From Alteribacter populi (GTDB lineage: Bacteria > Bacillota > Bacilli > Bacillales > Salisediminibacteriaceae), in NCBI RefSeq assembly GCF_002352765.1, contig NZ_KZ293963.1, positions 3,560,559 through 3,624,558 on the forward strand: a stretch of DNA of 64,000 nucleotides, read 5' to 3'. Positions 1 to 8,530 of the stretch are shown here, in pieces. The notes beneath the pieces are model-generated. The model ran no database searches. It had not been told where the DNA came from and saw only the letters and a program-made list of their open reading frames with translations. Position 1 is the stretch's first letter, and each line of letters starts with the position of its first letter. The position numbers and the translations under genes are program-made.

Positions 1-824
1 TCCATGACACGATCGGCGTCGATGCCGTGGCGATGTGTGTGAACGACATCGTCGTGCAAGGAGCGGAGCCCCTTTTCTTTTTAGACTATTTAGCCCTGGG
101 TGAAAATAAACCAGAAGTAGTAGAACAAATTGTCAAAGGTATTGCGGATGGATGTAAAGAAGCAGGCTGTGCGCTCATTGGCGGCGAAACAGCTGAAATG
201 CCGGGCATGTATGATCCAGACGAATACGACGTTGCTGGCTTTGTAGTCGGAGCAGCGGAAAAATCCCGGCTCATTGATGGCTCAGCGATCTCAGATGGGG
301 ATATCCTCATCGGGCTTCCTTCGAGCGGTATTCATAGTAACGGTTTTTCGCTCGTCCGCAAAGTGTTAGCTGACCAACATGTATCCCTCAATGATAGTGT
401 TCCCGGTGGTGAGGGGAGTTCAATTGGTGAGTGGCTCCTAACACCTACACGCATCTATGTGGACGCTGTACTACGTTTAGCGAACAACGGACTTCTTAAA
501 GGAGCGGCACATAACACAGGTGGCGGACTTTATGAAAATGTCCCTAGAATGCTGCCGGACGGAGTGAAGGCCGTAGTAGACCCGGATCAATGGAAGCAAC
601 AAGATGTTTTTAGTTGGTTAAAAAAGCTCGGCGATCTTTCGGAAAAAGACATGTACAGTACGTTTAACATGGGTATAGGCATGGTGTTAGCTGTCTCTGC
701 GGACCACCTAGAGAAAGCTTTGACACATCTAAGGGAAGCAGGAGAGACTCCCGCAGTGATTGGAAATATCCAATCTAGCGAAAAGCAACCTTCCATTACC
801 ATTAAGGGAGTCGATACACCATGA
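1..824 (+). CDS. purM: Phosphoribosylformylglycinamidine cyclo-ligase (AIR synthetase), 5' end outside window
   Basis: PurM closes the imidazole ring of FGAM with ATP to make AIR, the fifth step of de novo purine synthesis in the cytoplasm. The reading frame is already open at the left edge (first full codon at position 3, reading HDTIGVDAVAMCVNDIVV), so the N-terminal part is missing. The visible part has the conserved VNDIVVQGAEPLFFLDY stretch, the GGETAEMPGMY loop and GIHSNGFSLVR, all typical of the AIRS fold. Its TGA stop overlaps the ATG of purN (ATGA), the usual translational coupling in the Bacillus pur operon. Identity is secure from the motifs and from the purN-purH-purD neighbours. 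Confidence 0.97.
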   Translation, partial: HDTIGVDAVAMCVNDIVVQGAEPLFFLDYLALGENKPEVVEQIVKGIADGCKEAGCALIGGETAEMPGMYDPDEYDVAGFVVGAAEKSRLIDGSAISDGDILIGLPSSGIHSNGFSLVRKVLADQHVSLNDSVPGGEGSSIGEWLLTPTRIYVDAVLRLANNGLLKGAAHNTGGGLYENVPRMLPDGVKAVVDPDQWKQQDVFSWLKKLGDLSEKDMYSTFNMGIGMVLAVSADHLEKALTHLREAGETPAVIGNIQSSEKQPSITIKGVDTP

Positions 825-1411
825 AAATCGCTGTATTTGCATCAGGAAGTGGAAGCAATTTTCAAGCGATTTTAGAGGCTCAAAAGGAAGAGACTCTTCA
901 AGCCGAAGTCGCTCTTCTCGTTTGTGATAAACCTGGAGCAAAAGTGATTGATCGGGCGGTGGCCCATAATATTCCAATCTTTGTTTTTGATCCGCATAAT
1001 TACAATATGAAGGCAGAGTTTGAACAAGAGGTCATCACAAAATTAGCAGAGCATGATTGTTCCTATGTGATTCTCGCCGGATATATGCGGCTTATTGGAA
1101 AAACGCTTTTGCAGCCTTTTGAAGGACGGATTATCAATATCCACCCGTCCTTACTTCCGGCTTTTCCAGGGCTGGACGCGATCGGGCAAGCCTTTGATGC
1201 CGGAGTCAAAGTGACTGGGGTCACAGTTCACTTTGTCGACCAAGGGGTGGATACAGGTCCAATTATTGCTCAGCAAGCTGTTACAATAGAGGATGGGGAT
1301 ACACGAGCGGATATGCAGCGAAAGGTTCAAGAAGTTGAGCATGCTCTCTATCCTAAAACGATACAATCAATCATCACTAAAAAGATGAAGGAGGTTTCAA
1401 TCCATGAGTAA
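821..1411 (+). CDS. purN: Phosphoribosylglycinamide formyltransferase
   Basis: PurN transfers a formyl group from 10-formyl-THF to GAR, the third step of purine synthesis. The 196-residue protein has the N-terminal phosphate-binding FASGSGSNFQAI and the HPSLLPAFPG motif. The catalytic triad of the family is visible at Asn106, His108 and Asp144, the same numbers as in the E. coli enzyme. The ATG overlaps the purM stop and the gene overlaps purH by 8 bases, so it lies inside a tightly coupled operon. One substitution stands out: PAFPGLDAIGQAFDAG, where most homologues have G-x-H-A before the helix; the catalytic residues are unaffected. Confidence 0.97.
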   Translation: MKIAVFASGSGSNFQAILEAQKEETLQAEVALLVCDKPGAKVIDRAVAHNIPIFVFDPHNYNMKAEFEQEVITKLAEHDCSYVILAGYMRLIGKTLLQPFEGRIINIHPSLLPAFPGLDAIGQAFDAGVKVTGVTVHFVDQGVDTGPIIAQQAVTIEDGDTRADMQRKVQEVEHALYPKTIQSIITKKMKEVSIHE

Positions 1412-2942
1412 ACGTGCATTAATTAGCGTGTCTGACAAAACAGGGATTGAACAACTGGCACAAAGCCTTGTCGAGGCTGGTGTAGAGATTATTTCTACTG
1501 GTGGAACGAAGCGTGCGATCGAAGCTGCTGGCATTCATGCGATTGGTATTGAAGAGGTCACAGGTTTTCCTGAAATGATGGACGGCCGTGTTAAAACGCT
1601 TCACCCTCGTATTCACGGCGGACTTTTAGCGTTAAGAAATTCAAGTGAGCATGTGAAGGCGCTGCGGGATCATGAGATTCAGCCGATCGACCTTGTGATT
1701 GTAAACTTGTATCCATTCCAGGAAACGATCGAGAATCCGGATGCGACATTTGAAGAGGCGATTGAAAACATTGATATTGGCGGTCCTTCGATGATCCGTT
1801 CAGCTGCCAAAAATCATCGTGACGTCGCTGTAGTCGTCGACCCGTCAGACTATCCGGTAGTGATTGAAGAAATGAAAGCAAACGACAGTGAGCTTTCAGA
1901 TGAACGGAAACGAAAATTAGCAGCGAAAGCCTTTCGACATACAGCGGCTTACGATGCACTCATTGCTGAATTTTTAACTAAGCAGTCAGGAGAAGAGTAC
2001 CCGGAAAGCCTGACGGTCACATACACGAAAAAACAGACATTACGTTACGGAGAGAATCCTCACCAGCAGGCAGCCTTTTATGAGCGCCCATTAGGAAGCC
2101 AAACGTCAATCGCTCGTGCAAAGCAGCTCCAAGGTAAAGAACTTTCTTATAACAACATTAATGATGCCGATGCGGCTGTAGGTGTCGTTAAAGAATTCAC
2201 GAAGCCTGCAGTGGCCGTAATCAAGCATATGAACCCGTGTGGAGTGGGGATTGGCGAGTCGATCAATGACGCCTTTCAAAAAGCGTATGAAGCAGATCCG
2301 GTTTCGATCTTCGGCGGAATTATTGCCTGTAACGGTGAAATTGATGCCGATACAGCGGTAAAAATGAAGGAAATCTTTTTAGAAATCATCATCGCCCCTT
2401 CTTTTACAGAAGAAGCAAAGGCGATCTTAAAAGAGAAACCAAATCTTCGTCTGCTCACGATCTCCTTTACCGACACGCAGGCACTTGAACAACGAATCAG
2501 CACAGTTTCTGGAGGAGCTCTAGTACAGGACACTGATACGTTGAGCTTTGAAGACGTTGAAACAACGATTCCAACGAAGCGTCAGCCAACAGAAGAAGAG
2601 CTGCGTCAGCTTGAAATGGCGTGGAAAGTTGTGAAGCATGTCAAATCGAATGCGATTGTCTTAGCAACGAGTGACCGGACAATTGGTATTGGTGCAGGTC
2701 AAATGAACCGTGTCGGGGCAGCGAAAATAGCTCTTGAGCAAGCAGGAGATCAAGTGAACGGTGCGGTTCTCGCTTCAGATGCATTTTTCCCAATGGGCGA
2801 TACGGTAGAGGCAGCTGCGAAGGCTGGGGTCCGTGCGATTATTCAGCCTGGTGGATCCAAGCGTGATCAAGAATCGATCGATAAAGCTGATGAATATGGT
2901 GTCGCAATGATTTTTACAGGTGTACGTCATTTTAAACATTAA
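1404..2942 (+). CDS. purH: Bifunctional AICAR transformylase / IMP cyclohydrolase
   Basis: PurH performs the last two steps to IMP. Residues 1 to about 195 form the MGS-like IMP cyclohydrolase domain (STGGTKRAIE, HPRIHGGLLALR). The rest is the AICAR transformylase domain with LRYGENPHQ at 213-221 and the catalytic KHMNPCG, with Lys274-His275. At 512 residues it has the normal full length. The AAGGAGG Shine-Dalgarno at 1388-1394 lies within purN, and the ATG at 1404 overlaps the purN end. It is cotranscribed with its neighbours, and purD starts 18 bases downstream. Confidence 0.97.
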   Translation: MSKRALISVSDKTGIEQLAQSLVEAGVEIISTGGTKRAIEAAGIHAIGIEEVTGFPEMMDGRVKTLHPRIHGGLLALRNSSEHVKALRDHEIQPIDLVIVNLYPFQETIENPDATFEEAIENIDIGGPSMIRSAAKNHRDVAVVVDPSDYPVVIEEMKANDSELSDERKRKLAAKAFRHTAAYDALIAEFLTKQSGEEYPESLTVTYTKKQTLRYGENPHQQAAFYERPLGSQTSIARAKQLQGKELSYNNINDADAAVGVVKEFTKPAVAVIKHMNPCGVGIGESINDAFQKAYEADPVSIFGGIIACNGEIDADTAVKMKEIFLEIIIAPSFTEEAKAILKEKPNLRLLTISFTDTQALEQRISTVSGGALVQDTDTLSFEDVETTIPTKRQPTEEELRQLEMAWKVVKHVKSNAIVLATSDRTIGIGAGQMNRVGAAKIALEQAGDQVNGAVLASDAFFPMGDTVEAAAKAGVRAIIQPGGSKRDQESIDKADEYGVAMIFTGVRHFKH

Positions 2943-2960
2943 ATGGGGAGGGAAAAGGAT

Positions 2961-4259
2961 ATGAAAGTCCTTGTCATAGGCAAAGGTGGACGTGAACACG
3001 CGATCTGCTGGAAGTTTGCCCAAAGTCCGAATGTAACCGAAGTGATAGCGGCACCAGGCAGTGACGGTATGCGTTCGGTGGCACGTTGTGTGCCGATCGA
3101 AGAACATGAAGCGGATGACCTGTTGACATTTTCAGCAGAAGAAAATATCGGTCTAGTCGTGATCGGCCCGGAAGCGCCGTTAGTCAACGGACTCGCTGAT
3201 CGCTTCACAGAGGCTGGTATTCGCGTATTTGGTCCTTCCCAAAAAGCGGCACAAGTAGAAGGCAGTAAAGAATTTGCAAAAATATTGATGAAAAAACATG
3301 CGATTCCTACAGGGGATTATGCTGTATTTACAGAGCTCGATCGAGCAAAAGACTACGTTCGAAAACACGGCGCTCCGATCGTCATAAAAGCAGATGGTCT
3401 TGCAGCAGGTAAAGGTGTCGTTGTGGCTATGACAGAGACAGAAGCCTTTAAAGCACTTGAGGATATGCTTGACTCCAAGCAGTTTGGCGAGGCTGGAGCC
3501 CGCGTTGTGATTGAAGAGTATGTAGCAGGGGAAGAATGCTCGTTAATGGCGTTTGTCCATGGAGAGACCGTTGTCCCGATGGTCGTTGCCCAGGATCATA
3601 AGCGCGCCTTTGAGGGTGATAGAGGCCCCAATACAGGAGGCATGGGGGCGTATTCTCCGGTCCCTCACCTTAATGAAAAAACAATTGCCGAAGCCGAAGA
3701 ACAGATTCTCCGTCGCATGGCTAAAGCTATGAGTGAAGAGGGCTGTCCGTTCACAGGAATTTTATATGCGGGACTCATGATTACCGAAAAGGGACCAAAA
3801 GTGATTGAGTTTAATGCAAGATTTGGCGATCCTGAAACTCAAGTCGTCTTGCCTCGCTTGAAAACACCACTGGATGACGTGATCGTAAGCGTATTGAATG
3901 GAGAAGAAAAAGAAATTTTGTGGGCGGAGGAAGCTTGCCTTGGAGTGGTACTCGCATCTGAAGGATACCCTGACGGCTATGAAAAAGGGCAGGTGCTCGA
4001 TTCGAACTTGCTGAAAAGTGAAGAAGGGCAACTATTTTTCCACGCGGGTACAAAAAATACAGAGGCTGGCTGGGTGACAAACGGAGGAAGAGTTGGCATT
4101 GTAACAAGCTTAGCAAATACGTTGGAACAAGCGAAAAGTGCAGCTTACAACGACTTGGCACGTGTGAAACTCGATGGATTATTTTACCGTAGCGACATTG
4201 GTAATCGTGCTATTTCTCCTGTGACCGCTGGCGCTTCATCCATAAGTAAAACAAAGTAA
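2961..4259 (+). CDS. purD: Phosphoribosylamine-glycine ligase (GAR synthetase)
   Basis: PurD joins glycine to phosphoribosylamine using ATP, the second step of the pathway. ATP-grasp features are clear: N-terminal VLVIGKGGREHAICW, the PNTGGMGAYSP glycine-rich loop and EFNARFGDPETQ near the metal site. The frame is open from an ATG at 2943, but that codon sits inside the GGGGAGGG ribosome site at 2945-2952. The ATG at 2961 (MKVLVIGKGG) is the likely start, giving 432 residues. That is slightly longer than usual because of a C-terminal tail after RAISPV. The tail overlaps, on the other strand, the 3' end of a small membrane-peptide gene (4210-4320). It is the last pur gene. Confidence 0.96.
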   Translation: MKVLVIGKGGREHAICWKFAQSPNVTEVIAAPGSDGMRSVARCVPIEEHEADDLLTFSAEENIGLVVIGPEAPLVNGLADRFTEAGIRVFGPSQKAAQVEGSKEFAKILMKKHAIPTGDYAVFTELDRAKDYVRKHGAPIVIKADGLAAGKGVVVAMTETEAFKALEDMLDSKQFGEAGARVVIEEYVAGEECSLMAFVHGETVVPMVVAQDHKRAFEGDRGPNTGGMGAYSPVPHLNEKTIAEAEEQILRRMAKAMSEEGCPFTGILYAGLMITEKGPKVIEFNARFGDPETQVVLPRLKTPLDDVIVSVLNGEEKEILWAEEACLGVVLASEGYPDGYEKGQVLDSNLLKSEEGQLFFHAGTKNTEAGWVTNGGRVGIVTSLANTLEQAKSAAYNDLARVKLDGLFYRSDIGNRAISPVTAGASSISKTK

Positions 4260-4320
4260 CGATACTTCCGGCAATTAATAAAAATAGAAAAACAGTATCA
4301 ATGGCAAACTCCCATTGCAT
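4210..4320 (-). CDS. EYxxD-motif-like small membrane protein, 36 aa
   Basis: A 36-residue reading frame starts MQWEFAIDTVFLF, has one hydrophobic segment (about residues 8-27) and ends with a basic tail MKRQRSQEK. An AGAGGTG ribosome site lies upstream of the ATG at 4320. The E-F-A-I-D near the N terminus followed by one membrane span resembles the 'EYxxD motif small membrane protein' family of Bacillus; this assignment is from memory of the family and not from a search. The last 50 bases run antisense into the 3' end of purD, so the two genes overlap tail to tail. Function unknown. Confidence 0.7.
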   Translation of the reverse strand: MQWEFAIDTVFLFLLIAGSIVTLFYLWMKRQRSQEK

Positions 4321-4346
4321 ATGAAAACACCTCTTTTAAGATTTGT

Positions 4347-4376
4347 AAGGGTGTCTCATCTTTTGAGGCACCCTTT
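4347..4376. terminator. Intrinsic terminator hairpin between purD and the minus-strand gene
   Basis: A 12-bp stem (AAGGGTGTCTCA at 4347-4358 against TGAGGCACCCTT at 4364-4375, one mismatch) has a five-base loop. T-tracts are weak on both sides. It may serve purD and the converging minus-strand gene. The GGTGTCTCA arm recurs in the terminators at 14824 and 20902. Confidence 0.7.
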
Positions 4377-4401
4377 GCATATTGGTTTTGACTGCTGATG
4401 A

Positions 4402-4659
4402 TTATGAAGGATTTACAGGGCCGGAATCATGGTTAAAATCGATATCATCAAATGTCTCTTCCATTCGTTCTTCAACTGCAAACGTTACCGGGCAAAATCG
4501 CGTGATTCCTTCAGCTACTTTCATAGCCCCCATCATCGCTACAAATAAGGGCGAGCTTCTATACGGCCTTCTAACCAACCTAGCAGTTGCCCAAGCTAAC
4601 AATGTAAATCCACAAGTAATTCTTACAAGCGCATTGATCATTCCGATATTTGGTCTCAT
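4402..4659 (-). CDS. DUF2892-family small membrane protein
   Basis: An 85-residue protein beginning MRPNIGMINALVRITCG, with two hydrophobic segments (about 8-25 and 36-55) and a hydrophilic acidic tail. The MRPNIGxxNxLxRI start and the late GxxRFCPV-like stretch fit the DUF2892 (YgaP-like transmembrane) family. The ATG at 4659 is preferred over an upstream GTG at 4674 because AAAGGTGG (4672-4679) sits at the correct distance and overlaps the GTG. It converges on purD across a hairpin. Role unknown; relatives are often fused to or next to sulfur-transfer proteins, but nothing here shows that. Confidence 0.75.
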   Translation of the reverse strand: MRPNIGMINALVRITCGFTLLAWATARLVRRPYRSSPLFVAMMGAMKVAEGITRFCPVTFAVEERMEETFDDIDFNHDSGPVNPS

Positions 4660-4763
4660 TTTAAATACTTCCACCTTTCATTTTTGAAATAATTTAAATT
4701 CTTAATGAATTACATAGCAAAAAATGGTACGATTAAAGGAAACTAAACGTTCAGGTGATCACA

Positions 4764-6506
4764 ATGTTAAATCAACCAATACAATGGTCAAAAAAACAAA
4801 TACGCGAACAGCTTGAAGTCGTACGTGGAAATCTTCCACCAACAAAGGTGATTGCGAACGCAAGCTGGCTTAACAGTCTAAGAAAGCAGTGGATGAGTGG
4901 GCACATTTGGATTTATGGAGATCGTATCGTTTATGTGGGTAGTGAATATCCGGTCAACATTAAAGGCACCGACATTATTGATGTTAACGGAGCACCCACT
5001 GTCCCAGGTTATATTGAACACCATGCTCACCCATTTCAGTTATATCATCCCCTCAACCTCGCCCGATATGCATCTGAAAGAGGGACGACGACTTTAATCA
5101 GCGACAATATGCCGCTTTTTTTAAATTTGCCAAAAAAGAAAGCGTTTACTTTATTGGAGGAGCTGCAAAAAACGCCAACGTTGATGCTATGGTGGGCCCG
5201 TTATGATGGTCAAACCGCTCTTCATGATCACGACAAACATTTTACACATGGAAAAATAATGGACTGGCTCAATCACCCTTATGTCGTCCAAGGTGGAGAA
5301 TTAACAGACTGGCCATCTGTTCTTCATGGAGATGACTCCATGCTGCAATGGATGCAGGAAACAAAGGCAAAGGGCATGCCAATTGAAGGCCATCTTCCAG
5401 GTGCAGGAGAAAAGACCCTTACGCAAATGGCCTTAACAGGAGTCGATTCTGATCATGAAGCTATGACAGAAGAAGACTTACTTCGCCGGTTAGACCTAGG
5501 GTACACTACCTCGATGCGCTATTCGTCCATTCGTCCCGACTTACCTCAACTTCTGGAAGCCGTCCGTAACCATGGATTAAGCACGAGTGATAAGCTTATT
5601 ATGACAACGGATGGTTCGCCGCCAAAAGTGATGCAAGAAGGAGTCATGGACCGAGTCATTGACATTGCATTGGAGAAAGATATTCCAATAATTGATGCCA
5701 TTGGCATGACCACTTACAATGTAGCTAAACACTATCGTCTCGATCATGTGCTCGGAATGATTGCTCCTGGAAAGTTAGCCAATCTCAATATCTTAGAGTC
5801 TGAGACCAATCCACTGCCGAAATCTGTTATGGCAAAAGGACAGTGGGTCGTAAAAGAAGGTCAGGCTCTACACCGTCATCTAGAGTTTAGTTGGGAGAAA
5901 TACGGGTTTGAACCATTGAACCTCGATTGGCAGCTATCGTCTGACGACCTTCATTTTTCGATGCCCCTTGGTATTGAAATGGTAAATGACGTCATTATGA
6001 AACCGTATCATCCTGAACTCGATTTAACAGCCAATGTTATTGAGGCAGACCGAGATGAATGCTTTTTCGTTCTTATTGATCGGTATGGTGAATGGAAAAT
6101 CAATACAGTAATTAAAGGCTTTGCTGATAATTTATATGGCATGGCAAGCTCTTTTTCCAATACAGGAGACCTCATTCTGATCGGGAAAAATAAACAAGGG
6201 ATACTTTCTGCTTTTAACGCATTAAAAAAGCAGAACGGAGGCATTGTTATTGTCAATGAAGCCGGTGTTGAAGACAGGTTACCTCTAGCGATTAGCGGGG
6301 TCATGTCCGATCTTGAACTCCCGGAAATTGCCAAACAAGAAGAACGCCTTCTCTCTACGTTGAAAACCAAAGGCTATCGTTACAACGATCCTGTTTACGC
6401 TCTGCTATTCTTTTCTGCTACGCATTTACCATTTGTAAGAGTCACCCAGCAAGGGATTTTTGATGTGAAACAGAAAAAGGTACTCTTTCCTTCGATTATG
6501 CGTTAA
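4764..6506 (+). CDS. yerA: Adenine deaminase-type amidohydrolase YerA
   Basis: A member of the adenine deaminase branch of the amidohydrolase superfamily, matching B. subtilis YerA in position and in its start (QPIQWSKKQIREQ). Family members convert adenine to hypoxanthine; YerA itself is only a probable deaminase. The metal-binding motif is EHHAHPFQLYHP with His86, His87 and His89, and a C-terminal domain includes AVLSGV-like ISGVMSDLELPE. The start is taken at ATG 4764 from homology; a GTG at 4755 is also in frame and the ribosome site (GGTGAT) is weak either way. It sits just after the purine operon and before yerB, so salvage of adenine is a sensible context. Confidence 0.85.
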   Translation: MLNQPIQWSKKQIREQLEVVRGNLPPTKVIANASWLNSLRKQWMSGHIWIYGDRIVYVGSEYPVNIKGTDIIDVNGAPTVPGYIEHHAHPFQLYHPLNLARYASERGTTTLISDNMPLFLNLPKKKAFTLLEELQKTPTLMLWWARYDGQTALHDHDKHFTHGKIMDWLNHPYVVQGGELTDWPSVLHGDDSMLQWMQETKAKGMPIEGHLPGAGEKTLTQMALTGVDSDHEAMTEEDLLRRLDLGYTTSMRYSSIRPDLPQLLEAVRNHGLSTSDKLIMTTDGSPPKVMQEGVMDRVIDIALEKDIPIIDAIGMTTYNVAKHYRLDHVLGMIAPGKLANLNILESETNPLPKSVMAKGQWVVKEGQALHRHLEFSWEKYGFEPLNLDWQLSSDDLHFSMPLGIEMVNDVIMKPYHPELDLTANVIEADRDECFFVLIDRYGEWKINTVIKGFADNLYGMASSFSNTGDLILIGKNKQGILSAFNALKKQNGGIVIVNEAGVEDRLPLAISGVMSDLELPEIAKQEERLLSTLKTKGYRYNDPVYALLFFSATHLPFVRVTQQGIFDVKQKKVLFPSIMR

Positions 6507-6538
6507 ACTATAAAAGTATAGAGGAGTTATTATTAGAA

Positions 6539-7642
6539 ATGAAACTGTATGTAAATAAGATGTTCCTAGTATTTGCCTTGCTTTCTTGTTTTCTTCTTGT
6601 TGCCTGCAGTGAAGAAAGTGCAGGAGAAAACGATAATGAAGGACAAGGGGTAGAGGATACGCCAGTCGAGGACGCGGACGATGAGGCAGAAATCGAAGAA
6701 ATCCCAACTGAAGAAGCGGAGCAAAAAGCCGATTACGACGCTCCTTTAACAGGGTTACCTCTTGATGAAGAAGCTGCACATACCGCTTTTGGAGTCATGA
6801 TCGAAAATTCTACAAGCGCAAGGCCACAAACGGGGCTTTACCAAGCAGACCTCGTATACGAAGTTCTATCTGAAGCAACCATTACCCGGTTCCTTGCTAT
6901 CTTTCACAGTCAAGAAGCAGAGCGTATTGGTCCAATAAGAAGTGCAAGAGATTATTATGTACATTTAAATAAAGGTTATGATGCTATTTACGTATCTGCA
7001 GGCGGTAGTCCGAGTGGGCTTGAGTTAGCTGAAAGTGATTATGTACCTTACATCAGTGCGCAAACCTATGATCAGCAGTATTTTTCCAGATCTTCTGAGC
7101 GTAGTGCACCTCATAACATGTATACAACCTTTTCTGATCTCGTTTCTGTTGCCGAACTGATCGGCTTGAATTTAGAAAATGCCCCACCACAGCTCCCCTT
7201 TGATTCTGAGACAAGTACGTCACGAACTGGGGAAGAAGTGGATGAATTTGAAGTTCTTTATGGTAGTTCAAGTAATAATGTAAAATACGAATATGATGAA
7301 AAATTGAATGGATATCGCCGTTCAAACGGTGGAGTTCCAACTGAAGACCACGACACGGAAACTCCGGTAGCACCGCAAAATGTCTTCGTTGTCGAAGCAT
7401 CTCATCGTGTCATTGACGACGCTGGCAGAAGAGATATTGACATTACTTCAGGTGGGGAAGCGTACCTTTTCCAAGATGGTGTAAAGCACGACGTCGACTG
7501 GCAAAGTGATGACGGTGTCATCCTCCCGTACCACGAAGGAGAACCCGTACAATTTGTCCCCGGACAAACGTGGATTAACATTGTCCCTAAAGAAAATGGC
7601 GGACTCACTTCACAAGTTGAAATGAATATTGAAGGTCATTAA
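6539..7642 (+). CDS. yerB: YerB-type DUF3048 lipoprotein
   Basis: A 367-residue exported lipoprotein. The signal peptide ends in the lipobox LVAC with Cys23, followed by a very acidic linker (residues 24-65). The body carries DUF3048 features: GVMIENSTSARPQTGL, YEVLSEATITRF, RIGPIRSARDYYVHL and SAPHNMYT. The ribosome site GAGGAG at 6521-6526 precedes the ATG by 12 bases. The molecular role is not known; DUF3048 proteins are found across Firmicutes and are predicted to act in the cell envelope. The order yerA-yerB-yerC is as in B. subtilis. Confidence 0.9.
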   Translation: MKLYVNKMFLVFALLSCFLLVACSEESAGENDNEGQGVEDTPVEDADDEAEIEEIPTEEAEQKADYDAPLTGLPLDEEAAHTAFGVMIENSTSARPQTGLYQADLVYEVLSEATITRFLAIFHSQEAERIGPIRSARDYYVHLNKGYDAIYVSAGGSPSGLELAESDYVPYISAQTYDQQYFSRSSERSAPHNMYTTFSDLVSVAELIGLNLENAPPQLPFDSETSTSRTGEEVDEFEVLYGSSSNNVKYEYDEKLNGYRRSNGGVPTEDHDTETPVAPQNVFVVEASHRVIDDAGRRDIDITSGGEAYLFQDGVKHDVDWQSDDGVILPYHEGEPVQFVPGQTWINIVPKENGGLTSQVEMNIEGH

Positions 7643-7674
7643 ATGTCAATAACAATGAAAGGATGAACCAATTC

Positions 7675-7980
7675 ATGCAAATTAATAAATTGAGAGGTAA
7701 TGAGCTTGACCAGTTATTTCAAGCCATTCTCAGCTTAAAAGACATGGAAGAATGCTATCAATTTTTCGATGATCTTTGCACGATGAATGAAATTCAGTCC
7801 TTGGCTCAACGTCTGGAAGTAGCAAGAATGCTGATGGACGGTGATACGTATCAAAAGATTGAAAAAGACACGGGTGCCAGCACAGCTACAATCTCACGTG
7901 TGAAACGCTGTATTAATTACGGAAACGACGGCTATCAAATGACACTCGACCGTGTGAAAGAAGCAAAAGAAGAAAAATAA
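7675..7980 (+). CDS. yerC: TrpR-like DNA-binding protein YerC
   Basis: A 101-residue helical protein of the TrpR/YerC-YecD family. It begins MQINKLRGNELDQLFQAI and contains the helix-turn-helix DTYQKIEKDTGASTATISRV around residues 62-82. The start at 7675 rather than the in-frame ATG at 7663 follows homology and the AAAGGATG site at 7657-7664. It is presumed to be a small cytoplasmic regulator; its targets are not evident here. It is followed immediately by an intrinsic terminator, so it closes the yerABC unit. Confidence 0.92.
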   Translation: MQINKLRGNELDQLFQAILSLKDMEECYQFFDDLCTMNEIQSLAQRLEVARMLMDGDTYQKIEKDTGASTATISRVKRCINYGNDGYQMTLDRVKEAKEEK

Positions 7981-7990
7981 ACGTTAGAGA

Positions 7991-8016
7991 AAACGCATCC
8001 TTGAGGGTGCGTTTTT
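7991..8016 (+). terminator. Intrinsic terminator after yerC
   Basis: Perfect 10-bp stem AAACGCATCC / GGGTGCGTTT with a TTGA loop, followed by a T-run (GTTTTTAG). Confidence 0.85.
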
Positions 8017-8039
8017 AGTAGTTTCAGAAGGTTTACGAG

Positions 8040-8400
8040 CTGTGCTTGGTTTGGGTGATTAGATCTGCTTTGGAAGAGTGGGACTACATGTGGATTGAGT
8101 GGATCTGGGTTGGAAAACCAAAACTGAGTGGAGTTTGACTAGAAAGCAGAGCGTGTTGACTAGATTAAGCGCGGGTTAGGGTGGATCTGCGCCGGAAAAC
8201 CAGATAAAAGCAGAGTTTGACTAGAAAGCAAAGAGATTTGACTAGAAAAAAGAGCACTTTGACTAGAAAAAAGATCGATTTGACTAGAAAGCAGAGCGAT
8301 TTGACTAGATCGAGCGCCGGTATGAGTAGATCCGCCCCGGAACCAGATCCGCACTGAGTTTGATCAGATCCCGCCCGAAGTTGACCGGATCGCTCTCTGC
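8040..8400 (+). repeat. Degenerate 21-bp-period tandem repeat
   Basis: Five adjacent units begin at 8216, 8237, 8258, 8279 and 8300, each opening TTTGACTAGA and exactly 21 bases apart. More diverged units lie on both sides (for instance TTTGACTAGAAAGCAGAGCG near 8136, and TATGAGTAGATCCGCCCCGG from 8321). Read on the minus strand, one frame gives a seven-residue period (LLSSQxx), but there is no ribosome site and no conserved start, so it is treated as non-coding. It fills the space between the yerC terminator and pcrB. The TTTGnnTAGAA core resembles the arrays at 23.3 kb and 46-48 kb. Confidence 0.85.
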
Positions 8401-8530
8401 TCCCCCCTCTTGTCACTACCAATAAAAAGCCAAAAAACTCTTCCCATGACTAATGAGTCTAGCTTCATTATTTGGTATACTTATATGATGAGTTTACAAG
8501 TCTGAAGGAAAGAAGTTGGAGGAAAAAACC

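Noticed and set aside
2943..2960. Upstream ATG for purD
   Set aside because: It overlaps the Shine-Dalgarno sequence of the better start at 2961, and the added residues (MGREKD) have no counterpart in the family.
4382..4687. A plus-strand frame of 101 codons
   Set aside because: Antisense shadow of the DUF2892 gene, without a ribosome site; the minus-strand protein has clear family features.
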